DNA from: Fimbriiglobus sp. | Lineage (GTDB): Bacteria; Planctomycetota; Planctomycetia; Gemmatales; Gemmataceae | Assembly: GCA_025352585.1 (NCBI GenBank) | Contig: JANXTD010000390.1 | Coordinates: 1-5,346 of the forward strand | Direction: 5' to 3' | DNA: 5,346 nt | Shown: piece by piece, positions 1 through 5,250 of the stretch | How positions within the stretch are numbered: the first letter of the stretch is position 1 | Layout of the letters: every line of letters starts with the position of its first letter | The notes under the pieces: generated by a model | Databases searched by the model: none | Told to the model about the DNA's origin: nothing | Seen by the model: the letters and a program-made list of their open reading frames with translations, nothing else | Translations under genes and position numbers: made by a program

Positions 1-239
1 GGAGAAATCCAACACATGGTTTGTTTCTTCTCCGCTCCTCTGCTCCTCCGCGGTGAAACGTTTTCTCCGGGCCGCCCCACCGCGTTGACCGTTACAACCC
101 CCTCAGGCCCGCCCGGCGGCAAAATCGGTTCATTTCTTACGGCCGTTGCGACCGATGAAGGTGGTAGTCCGGCTGTAGGCCCGTGTTCGGTGGCCTCCCG
201 AGAGTCTTTTCGACACGGAATTCGATGCGAGGAACGCCG
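1..239 (+). other. 5' leader / upstream region of the outer-membrane protein gene
   Basis: This stretch is less GC-rich and less codon-biased than the genes. It holds pyrimidine-rich runs near its start and a short inverted pair, ATCGGT at 124-129 with ACCGAT at 151-156. I looked for sigma70-like promoters: a TTGACC hexamer sits at 86-91, but no convincing -10 box lies at the right distance. The promoter for the downstream gene is therefore probably here but cannot be located by eye. No RNA gene was recognised. Confidence 0.4.
229..233 (+). promoter_or_regulatory. Shine-Dalgarno site deciding the BBP7 start
   Basis: GAGGA lies 6 nt before the ATG at 240. It favours that ATG over the in-frame ATGs at 183 and 225; the 225 codon lies immediately upstream of this site. 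The ATG at 240 also puts the lysines of the signal peptide at the very N-terminus. Confidence 0.75.
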
Positions 240-1526
240 ATGAAGAAGTTCGTCCTCGGGGCCAGCACCGCCCTGGCCGCCCTGAGTTTCCTCGGCTCGC
301 CCGCCGCCGCCCAGATGCCCGGCATGATGCCGTCGCAGCCGCCCGCGCCGGTGACGGTGAGCGACGGCCCGGCCGCGATGTCCGTCGAGCCGACCGGGGC
401 GTACTCGACCCTCGCCGGCTACGGCAGCGGTAGCGGCGGCGTGGGGGCAGCGTCGAAGCTCTACGTCGAGGCGAGCTACCTGCTCATGTTCGTCAGCGAC
501 AACCGCTCCGCCACGCCGGTCGTCACCGGCGGGCCGTCCAACGGCGTGATCGGCCAGCCCGGCACGACGCGGCTCGTGGACACCGGCACCGACTACCACA
601 CGCTCTCCGGCTTCAAGATCGGCGTCGGCGGCCTGATCGGCGCGACGAGCCTCGGCTTCGAGCTTAACGGCATGTCGTTCGGCACCGTGTCGAGCGGCAC
701 GACCCTCGGCCCGGTCAGCAGCGGCGTCTTGGCCCGGCCGTTCTTCGACCCGGTGGCCCGCCGCGAGTCGTCGGTCGTCGTGTCGGCACCGGGGGCGTTC
801 ACCGGCAGCGTCGCCGTGCAGAGCAGCCTCACCGCCTGGGGCGCGGAGGCCAACCCGTTCTTCCGGGTGGTCCAGGGCAACAGCGTCAACTTCGACCTGA
901 TCACCGGCTTCCGCTACTTCTCGGTCAGCGAGGGCTTCGACGCCTACGACAGCCGCCGCGTGCTCGCCGGCGGGGTCGCGGCCTTCGACGGCATCGGCGT
1001 CGGCAACGGCTCGTCGCTGCTGATCCAGGACCACATCTCGGCCCGCAACCAGTTCTACGGCGGCAACGTCGGCGGCCGGATGAGCTACTCGAACGGCCGC
1101 TTCTTCGTGGACGGCACCGCGAAGGTCGCCATCGGCGGCGTCCACCAGATCGTCACCGTGGACGGCACCACGACGCTGACCGGCGGCGGCCTGGTCGCCC
1201 CGGCCACGACCGCCGGGGGCGTGTTGGCCAACCTCGCCAACGGCGGCCGCAGCTCGGAGAACCGCTTCGCCGTGCTGCCCGAGGCCAACGTGCAACTCGG
1301 CTTCCAGCTCACGAGTTGGGCCAACGTCTTCGCCGGCTACCAGGTGATGTACCTGAGCAACATGGCCCGCGCCGGCGACCAGGTGAACCGCAACCTCACG
1401 CCGAGCGGCCTGCCCAGCGTCCAGGGCTTCACGACCCGCAACCTGCGGGCGATGGACGTGGCCTCGGCGACCTCGGGCGACCTGTTCCTGCACGGCTTCA
1501 ACTTCGGCTTCACGCTGACGTACTAA
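240..1526 (+). CDS. BBP7 family outer membrane beta-barrel protein
   Basis: This 428-aa protein is predicted to be exported and inserted in the outer membrane as a beta-barrel; no enzymatic role or ligand can be read from the sequence. Residues 1-24 form a classical Sec signal peptide (MKKF, hydrophobic core, then SPAAA before Q25). A Met/Pro-rich and Gly/Ser-rich linker runs to about residue 72. The barrel opens with KLYVEASYLLMF (73-84). The diagnostic BBP7 traits follow: GQPGTTRLVD (105-114), a DY and G-rich strand, FELNGMSF, WGAEANPFFRV (200-210), the ITGFRYF strand (221-227), the NQFYGGNVGGRMSY segment (270-283) and FAGYQVMYLSN (364-374). The chain ends in an aromatic, alternating strand (FNFGFTLTY), as expected for BAM-dependent insertion. 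It appears complete and stands alone, followed by a large palindrome. BBP7 proteins are typical of Planctomycetes and often occur in many paralogous copies. The family call is strong; the biological role is unknown. Confidence 0.9.
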   Translation: MKKFVLGASTALAALSFLGSPAAAQMPGMMPSQPPAPVTVSDGPAAMSVEPTGAYSTLAGYGSGSGGVGAASKLYVEASYLLMFVSDNRSATPVVTGGPSNGVIGQPGTTRLVDTGTDYHTLSGFKIGVGGLIGATSLGFELNGMSFGTVSSGTTLGPVSSGVLARPFFDPVARRESSVVVSAPGAFTGSVAVQSSLTAWGAEANPFFRVVQGNSVNFDLITGFRYFSVSEGFDAYDSRRVLAGGVAAFDGIGVGNGSSLLIQDHISARNQFYGGNVGGRMSYSNGRFFVDGTAKVAIGGVHQIVTVDGTTTLTGGGLVAPATTAGGVLANLANGGRSSENRFAVLPEANVQLGFQLTSWANVFAGYQVMYLSNMARAGDQVNRNLTPSGLPSVQGFTTRNLRAMDVASATSGDLFLHGFNFGFTLTY

Positions 1527-1533
1527 ACGCGAT

Positions 1534-1669
1534 TCTTGTTAGCCGGACGCGCAAGCGACGGGAGCAAATCCCGGTGGACAGTGCTCATGGGTGGTGACGG
1601 CGTCGTCTCCTCCCACTGGCGTTGTCCACCGGGATTTGCTCCCGTCGCTTGCGCGTCCGGCTAACAAGA
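1534..1669. repeat. Large intergenic palindrome: perfect 47-bp inverted repeat around a 42-nt centre
   Basis: The left arm at 1534-1580 is the exact reverse complement of the right arm at 1623-1669, with no mismatches over 47 bp. The 42-nt centre (1581-1622) is itself partly self-complementary; for example GACG at 1596-1599 pairs with CGTC at 1604-1607, and TGGG at 1588-1591 with CCCA at 1612-1615. Each arm also has small hairpins of its own: CGC-GCAA-GCG at 1548-1557 and GGGA-GCAAA-TCCC at 1560-1572. The element starts 7 nt after the BBP7 stop codon and ends 73 nt before the oxidoreductase start. No T-run follows either arm, so it is not a standard intrinsic terminator. No flanking target-site duplication or transposase gene is visible. 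It could be a dispersed REPIN- or MITE-like repeat, an mRNA 3'-stabilising structure or an attenuator; the sequence alone does not decide. Confidence 0.9.
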
Positions 1670-1742
1670 CTCCGGCTCGCCACCGGTCGTGCCCGCCGAT
1701 ACACCAAACCGCTCCCGCCCCCACGCCGAGAGCACCGAACCC

Positions 1743-2726
1743 ATGCCCAAGATCACCCGCGAGACGATCGGCGTCGGCTTCCTCGGCGCGGGGGACATCT
1801 CGATCCTCCACGCCAAGGCCGTCTCGAAGGTGCCCGGCGCGAAGCTCGTCGGCCTGTGGAACCGCTCCCAGGACCGCGCCGTCGCCCGCGCCGCCGACTT
1901 CGGCTGCAAGAACTACGCGACGCCCGAGGACCTCGTCAACGACCCCGCCATCGACGCGGTGTTCGTGCTCACCAACCTCGAAAGCCACCTCGAATACACC
2001 AGGCTGGCGCTGAACGCCGGCAAGCACGTCCTCGTCGAGAAGCCGGTCGGCCAAAGCGTCGCCGAGATCGAGGAGATGGCGAGCCTGGCCGCCGCCAAGG
2101 ACTTGGTCTGCATGCCGGGACACAACTACATCTACGAATCGGGAATGGTCCGCACCCGCGAACTCGTCGATGGCGGCGACCTCGGCACGATTGTGTCGGC
2201 CTACGTCATGTACAACATCCACCACCCCGAAGAAGTGGCGAAGCGCTACCCCGGCGTGGTGCGGCAAATCTTGACGCACCACTCGTACATCTTGCTGTAC
2301 CTCGTCGGCGCGCCGGTCGAACTCTGCGCCATGAAGGCGACCCTGCACTACGCCGAGTACCCGGAGGAGGACATCGCGATGGTGCAGATGCGCCTCAAGA
2401 ACGGGGCGCTGGCCCACTTCTGCGCCAGCTTCGCCGCCGACGACCACGCCGCCGACCCGTGGACGGTCATGGTGAAGGTCATCGGCACCGCGGGCAGTAC
2501 ACGTTACAGCTACCGCGACCACGTCGAGATCAAGCCGGGCCTCGTCCACAGTCAGACGTACACGGCCTATCAAGGTTCGGTCATGAACGAAGTGAAGCAC
2601 TTCCTGGTGGACAGCCTGCGTCTGGGCGTCCCGCCGCTGTCCACGATGGCGGACGCGGTCACGGCCCAGCGGCTAATCGAGGCGGCCGAGGAGTCGATCC
2701 GCACCCGGAGTGTCGTCACGCTCTAA
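1743..2726 (+). CDS. Gfo/Idh/MocA family NAD(P)-dependent oxidoreductase
   Basis: This 327-aa cytoplasmic enzyme is predicted to oxidise or reduce a sugar or cyclitol hydroxyl using NAD(P). The N-terminal Rossmann fold carries the dinucleotide loop GFLGAGDIS (12-20), followed by an acceptable helix and strand (AKLVGLWNRS). The family signature EKP is at 99-101 within HVLVEKPVG. The C-terminal alpha/beta domain includes NYIYESGMVR (128-137), GGDLGTI (144-150) and LTHHSYILLYLVGAP (177-191). One of the two histidines H179/H180 is the likely catalytic position. Length is usual for the family. The ATG at 1743 starts right at the Rossmann strand; an in-frame GTG at 1689 would add 18 unconvincing residues. 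The Shine-Dalgarno is weak (GAGAG at 1728-1732). The 3' end overlaps the convergent kinase gene by 4 bp. Substrate cannot be assigned, because the family covers glucose-fructose oxidoreductases, inositol dehydrogenases and many others. A link to the heptose genes is not shown. Confidence 0.9.
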   Translation: MPKITRETIGVGFLGAGDISILHAKAVSKVPGAKLVGLWNRSQDRAVARAADFGCKNYATPEDLVNDPAIDAVFVLTNLESHLEYTRLALNAGKHVLVEKPVGQSVAEIEEMASLAAAKDLVCMPGHNYIYESGMVRTRELVDGGDLGTIVSAYVMYNIHHPEEVAKRYPGVVRQILTHHSYILLYLVGAPVELCAMKATLHYAEYPEEDIAMVQMRLKNGALAHFCASFAADDHAADPWTVMVKVIGTAGSTRYSYRDHVEIKPGLVHSQTYTAYQGSVMNEVKHFLVDSLRLGVPPLSTMADAVTAQRLIEAAEESIRTRSVVTL

Positions 2727-3694
2727 CCCCCGGCCCGCAGTTCGGCCAGCGAGCAGGTCGCCGTGCCGACCTTGCCCACGACCACGGCGGCGGCGGCGGT
2801 CGCCAGTTGACAGGCCGCTTCGAGGCCGCCGCCGACGGCCAGCGTCACCGCCATCGTGCCGGCCACCGTGTCGCCGGCCCCCGTCACGTCGTAGACTTCG
2901 CGGGCCGACGTGGGGACGTGGAAGGCGTCGCCGCCGGGGGTGAACAGGCTCATCCCCTGCGGGCCGCGCGTGATTAGGATCGCCGTCGTCGGGCCGAGCA
3001 AGGTGAGCAAGTCGCGGCCGGCGGCATCGACTTCCTCCGACGTGCGCAGGTCGCGGTTGAGAACCTTGCCGGCCTCGAGTTGGTTCGGCTTCACGACGGT
3101 CGCGCCGCGGTACTTGGCGTAATCGACGCCCTTCGGGTCGACGACAGTCGGCACCCCGGCGGCGTTCGCCAGCGCGATCACGGCGGCGGCGAACGTCGGC
3201 GTCACGACCCCCTTGCCGTAGTCGGACAGCACGCAGGCCCGCGCCGCCGGCAACGCCCGCCGCACGGCGTCGAGCAGCGCCGCCTCGACCTCAGCCGACA
3301 TCGGCGACGGCCGCTCCTGGTCGATGCGGACGACCTGTTGCGTCCCGGCAAGGATGCGCGTCTTCGTCGTGGTCGGCCGCGCCGGGTCGGCGACCACGGG
3401 GCCGACGTTGACGCCGAGCGTGCGCAACAGGTCGCGGACGTGGTCGGCGTTGGCGTCGGCCCCGACGAGGCCGGCGAGCGACGGCGTCGCCCCGAGCGCG
3501 GCGACGTTGGCCGCGGTGTTGGCCGCGCCGCCGGGGACGTAACTGCGGCGCTGCACTTCGACGACGGGGACGGGGGCCTCCGGCGAGATGCGGCTGACCT
3601 GGCCGAAGATGAACTCGTCGAGCATCAGGTCGCCGACGACCAGCACCGGGCAGCCGGGAAAGAGATCGGCCCACTTCAACAACGCCTTGGTCAC
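2723..3694 (-). CDS. hldA: D-glycero-beta-D-manno-heptose-7-phosphate kinase (HldA / RfaE domain I, PfkB family)
   Basis: This 323-aa kinase is predicted to phosphorylate D-glycero-D-manno-heptose 7-phosphate at C1 with ATP, giving the 1,7-bisphosphate. The N-terminus matches the kinase half of HldE: VLVVGDLMLDEFIFGQVSRI (17-36), then SPEAPVPVVEV. PfkB signature 1 is GGAANTAANVAALG (55-68). SDYGKGV (157-163), DPKG (186-189) and KPNQLEA (202-208) follow. PfkB signature 2 is DVTGAGDTVAG (269-279), with D275 of GAGD as the expected catalytic base. It ends soon after KVGTATCS, so there is no fused adenylyltransferase domain; that function is a separate gene upstream. The start is GTG, overlapping the phosphatase stop as GTGA. 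A start further upstream would read through the phosphatase gene in another frame and add 77 low-complexity Arg-rich residues. It is the last gene of the operon seen here, and its TAG stop overlaps the convergent oxidoreductase's TAA. Confidence 0.9.
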   Translation of the reverse strand: MTKALLKWADLFPGCPVLVVGDLMLDEFIFGQVSRISPEAPVPVVEVQRRSYVPGGAANTAANVAALGATPSLAGLVGADANADHVRDLLRTLGVNVGPVVADPARPTTTKTRILAGTQQVVRIDQERPSPMSAEVEAALLDAVRRALPAARACVLSDYGKGVVTPTFAAAVIALANAAGVPTVVDPKGVDYAKYRGATVVKPNQLEAGKVLNRDLRTSEEVDAAGRDLLTLLGPTTAILITRGPQGMSLFTPGGDAFHVPTSAREVYDVTGAGDTVAGTMAVTLAVGGGLEAACQLATAAAAVVVGKVGTATCSLAELRAGG

Positions 3695-4179
3695 GCGAGT
3701 CGCTCCCGGATGCGGGCGTGGACGGCCGGCCAGTCGCCCTCGAAAAGCACGGTCAGCCCGCACCCGGCGGCGCGGCCGGCGTCGAGGTCGCTCGGCTTGT
3801 CGCCGACGGTCACGCTCCGCGGGCCGATCGGCTGACCGAAGTGCCGTGCGGCTTGCAACAGCAGCCCCGGCTTCGGCTTGCGGCAGTCGCAGCCGTCGGC
3901 GGGGCCGTGGAAGCAGTACCAGCACGCCAGCGTCACGCCCGAGGCCACGGCGAAGAGTTCGACGAAGCGGGCGTCCACCGCGGCCGCCTCGTCGGGCGTG
4001 ATGAAGCCGCGGGCCACGCCGGACTGGTTGCTCACAACGGCGACCGTGAAGCCGCGCCGGGCCAGGTCGCCGACGGCGTCGGCCGCGCCGGGCAGCAGTT
4101 CCACCGCCGCCGGGTCGCGCGGGTAGACCGTGTCACGGATCAGCGTCGCGTCGCGGTCGAGGAAGAGGTACGGCGTCAC
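3691..4179 (-). CDS. gmhB: D-glycero-beta-D-manno-heptose-1,7-bisphosphate 7-phosphatase (HAD superfamily, GmhB)
   Basis: This 162-aa cytoplasmic phosphatase is predicted to remove the 7-phosphate from heptose 1,7-bisphosphate, leaving heptose 1-phosphate. HAD motif I is FLDRDATL (6-13), with D8 as nucleophile and D10 as acid/base. Motif II is VVSNQSG (48-54). The GmhB-specific zinc site is C89-x-H91 plus C97-x-C99, running straight into CRKPKPG (99-105), which supplies the motif III basic residue. Motif IV is VGDKPSDLDAG (125-135), with D127 and D131. Length is near the usual size for the compact, uncapped GmhB group. Motif I has Ala at residue 11 where DRDGT is more common. The GTG start overlaps the preceding adenylyltransferase stop as GTGA and has a strong Shine-Dalgarno. 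Close relatives include histidinol-phosphate phosphatases, but the neighbouring kinase and adenylyltransferase favour heptose. Confidence 0.9.
   Translation of the reverse strand: MTPYLFLDRDATLIRDTVYPRDPAAVELLPGAADAVGDLARRGFTVAVVSNQSGVARGFITPDEAAAVDARFVELFAVASGVTLACWYCFHGPADGCDCRKPKPGLLLQAARHFGQPIGPRSVTVGDKPSDLDAGRAAGCGLTVLFEGDWPAVHARIRERLA
3703..3707 (-). promoter_or_regulatory. Shine-Dalgarno for hldA inside the gmhB 3' end
   Basis: GGGAG on the minus strand lies 8 nt before the GTG start at 3694, within the last codons of gmhB. It decides the GTG start of the kinase at the GTGA overlap. Confidence 0.6.
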
Positions 4180-4682
4180 GCGGCCTCCCCGCCGAGCCGG
4201 CGGATGCGGGCGAGTAACTCCGTGGTGCTCAACCCCGGCAGCAGCGGCAGGTACGCCATCGCGCCGCCGCCGGCGAGGACCGTCGCCAACTCCGGCACCG
4301 GCCGGCCGTGCGGCGGGGCGTACTCCACGCCTTTACAGTGAATGTCGGGCTGCAACTTTCGCAAAACGTCTTCGGGGGTCGCTTCGTCAAACACGACGAC
4401 ATGGTCAACGCACTCCAGACCCGCCAGCATCGTCGCCCGCTCGACCTCGGTGAGGATCGGCCGCGTCGGGCCTTTGTAGCCGCGCACCGAGGCGTCGCTG
4501 TTGAGGCCGACGATGAGCAGGTCGCCCAGCGCGCGGGCCGCTTGCAGGCTCGCCAGGTGGCCGGGGTGCAGGAGGTCGAAGGTGCCGTTGGTCCAGACGA
4601 CGACGCGGCCGGCGGCGCGGGCCGCCGCCCGGACCGCGAGCAGGGCCGGCCACGGGAGTTGCTTGTCCGCGAGGGTGCGCAT
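4176..4682 (-). CDS. hldC: D-glycero-beta-D-manno-heptose 1-phosphate adenylyltransferase (HldC / RfaE domain II)
   Basis: This 168-aa nucleotidyltransferase is predicted to couple heptose 1-phosphate to ATP, releasing pyrophosphate and ADP-heptose. The cytidylyltransferase-like fold is clear: VVWTNGTFDLLHPGHLASL (28-46) contains the HxGH nucleotide-binding motif (H39-P-G-H42). VGLNSDASVR (58-67) follows, then KGPTRPI (70-76), the DIHCKGVEY segment (113-121, usually D-x-x-x-K-G-x-D/E-Y) and the C-terminal GLSTTELLARI (150-160), matching the family's STT.I..RI end. It is a free-standing RfaE2 domain of about normal length; E. coli carries the same activity as the C-terminal half of HldE. The ATG follows the upstream gene's stop by only 7 nt, with no recognisable Shine-Dalgarno, so translation may rely on re-initiation. 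The family usually has TNGCFD; here Cys is Thr. Confidence 0.92.
   Translation of the reverse strand: MRTLADKQLPWPALLAVRAAARAAGRVVVWTNGTFDLLHPGHLASLQAARALGDLLIVGLNSDASVRGYKGPTRPILTEVERATMLAGLECVDHVVVFDEATPEDVLRKLQPDIHCKGVEYAPPHGRPVPELATVLAGGGAMAYLPLLPGLSTTELLARIRRLGGEAA
4184..4190 (-). promoter_or_regulatory. Shine-Dalgarno for gmhB inside the hldC 3' end
   Basis: GGGGAGG on the minus strand lies 4 nt before the GTG start at 4179, within the last codons of hldC. It supports the GTG start and coupled translation at the GTGA overlap. Confidence 0.6.
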
Positions 4683-4689
4683 GGGGCCG

Positions 4690-5076
4690 TTATACGCCGG
4701 CCGGCTCCGGCTCGTCGCAAGTTTGGTCGAGCAGGCCGACGAGTTCGTCGAGGTCGAACGAGTCCGACGGCGGGCCGGCGACGCGGCCGGCGGTGTAGAT
4801 CGCCGTCACGAGTTCGAGCAGGAACTGCTCCTCGGGCGTGAAGCGCGGCATCAGTTGCAGCGGCTCCAGGCCCAGGTCGGTGGCGAGCGCCCAGGCGTCG
4901 GCGAGGCGGACGCACAGGTCGGTCGGGGCGTCCGAGAGGAAGCGGCGCACGGTGTCGCCGCCCTCGTCGTCGAGGAGGTCGCTCAGGCCCGCCAAAATGT
5001 CGGCCAGCATCGGCCGAATTTCGCGCTCGAAGTCTCCCAGCATCCGGTGCAGGGTCGCGGGTGCGTTTTGCGTCAT
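4690..5076 (-). CDS. Acidic helical protein of unknown function, first gene of the heptose operon
   Basis: I do not recognise this 128-aa protein. It has no signal peptide or membrane segment and is probably cytoplasmic. It is strongly acidic (25 Asp/Glu against 8 Arg) and contains no lysine. The sequence looks mostly alpha-helical, with amphipathic stretches at about 8-35 (MLGDFEREIRPMLADILAGL), 41-69 and 81-99 (PEEQFLLELVTAIYTAGRV), then an acidic tail (DLDELVGLLDQTCDEPEPAG). The ATG at 5076 is chosen because GGAG lies 8 nt upstream. The frame stays open back to 5289, but the extra 71 residues are Arg/Pro/Gly-rich and run into a palindromic repeat. The GC-rich third positions and the 7-nt gap to hldC support a real, co-transcribed gene. 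It might be a small partner or regulator of the heptose enzymes, but nothing in the sequence shows this. Confidence 0.75.
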   Translation of the reverse strand: MTQNAPATLHRMLGDFEREIRPMLADILAGLSDLLDDEGGDTVRRFLSDAPTDLCVRLADAWALATDLGLEPLQLMPRFTPEEQFLLELVTAIYTAGRVAGPPSDSFDLDELVGLLDQTCDEPEPAGV

Positions 5077-5084
5077 GCCGTGGT

Positions 5085-5088
5085 CTCC
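5085..5088 (-). promoter_or_regulatory. Shine-Dalgarno site of the first operon gene
   Basis: GGAG on the minus strand lies 8 nt before the ATG at 5076. It selects that start over the longer open frame reaching to 5289. Confidence 0.65.
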
Positions 5089-5195
5089 ATGGACGGGAGC
5101 GCGGGGGCCATCCGTGTGCCCCGAGCGAGCCTGGCGATTGGTGCGTTCGGCCAGACGCAGCAAGTTTACCGCCGCGCGCCGCCGGATGCTAGCGC

Positions 5196-5235
5196 CACTT
5201 TCCCGCGGGCGGGGGAAGTGTCGGGAATCCCGACA
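5196..5235. repeat. Two abutting inverted repeats upstream of the heptose operon
   Basis: The first has 9-bp arms, CACTTTCCC at 5196-5204 and GGGGAAGTG at 5212-5220, with one mismatch and a 7-nt loop. The second is a perfect 17-bp palindrome with a central A, TGTCGGGAATCCCGACA at 5219-5235. They share two bases and lie about 120-160 bp upstream of the operon's first start codon. Possible roles are an operator for a dimeric regulator or mRNA leader hairpins. No promoter was recognised next to them, and chance symmetry in GC-rich DNA is possible for the first. Confidence 0.45.
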
Positions 5236-5250
5236 GTGGGCAGGAACTCG

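Noticed and set aside
163..170. GGTAGTCC shared between the BBP7 leader and the right-edge palindrome (5264-5271)
   Set aside because: An 8-bp match in a window of this size is expected by chance, and the flanking bases differ.
16..243. A 75-codon + strand frame with GGAG 11 nt upstream and an ATGA overlap with the BBP7 start
   Set aside because: Its third positions are clearly less GC-rich than the real genes, its translation shows no domain or signal, and the Shine-Dalgarno spacing is long. A leader peptide cannot be excluded but is not supported.
1534..1669. The palindrome as a standard intrinsic terminator for the BBP7 gene
   Set aside because: No T-run follows the stem on either strand, and the stem is far longer than usual. 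Termination or 3' stabilisation remains possible but not as a classical terminator.
1534..1669. The palindrome as an insertion sequence or a CRISPR array
   Set aside because: There is no transposase and no target-site duplication at the flanks. It is one inverted pair, not a series of direct repeats with spacers.
1539..2600. A 353-codon minus-strand frame opposite the oxidoreductase
   Set aside because: It is an antisense shadow of a well-recognised enzyme in high-GC DNA. Its translation is Val/Asp/Gly/Arg-rich without motifs, and it crosses the palindrome.
1622..2977. A 451-codon + strand frame spanning the oxidoreductase and part of the kinase
   Set aside because: The product is almost entirely Arg/Pro/Gly low complexity, and it runs across two real genes on opposite strands. 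This is a typical high-GC shadow.
3080..3835. A 251-codon + strand frame opposite the kinase and phosphatase
   Set aside because: It is an antisense shadow with His/Arg/Asp/Gly-biased composition and no recognisable domain; the minus-strand genes have clear catalytic motifs.
4688..4696. A TATAAC-like -10 box on the minus strand just before hldC
   Set aside because: It overlaps the upstream gene's stop codon and leaves no room for a transcription start before the ATG, so it is probably coincidental.
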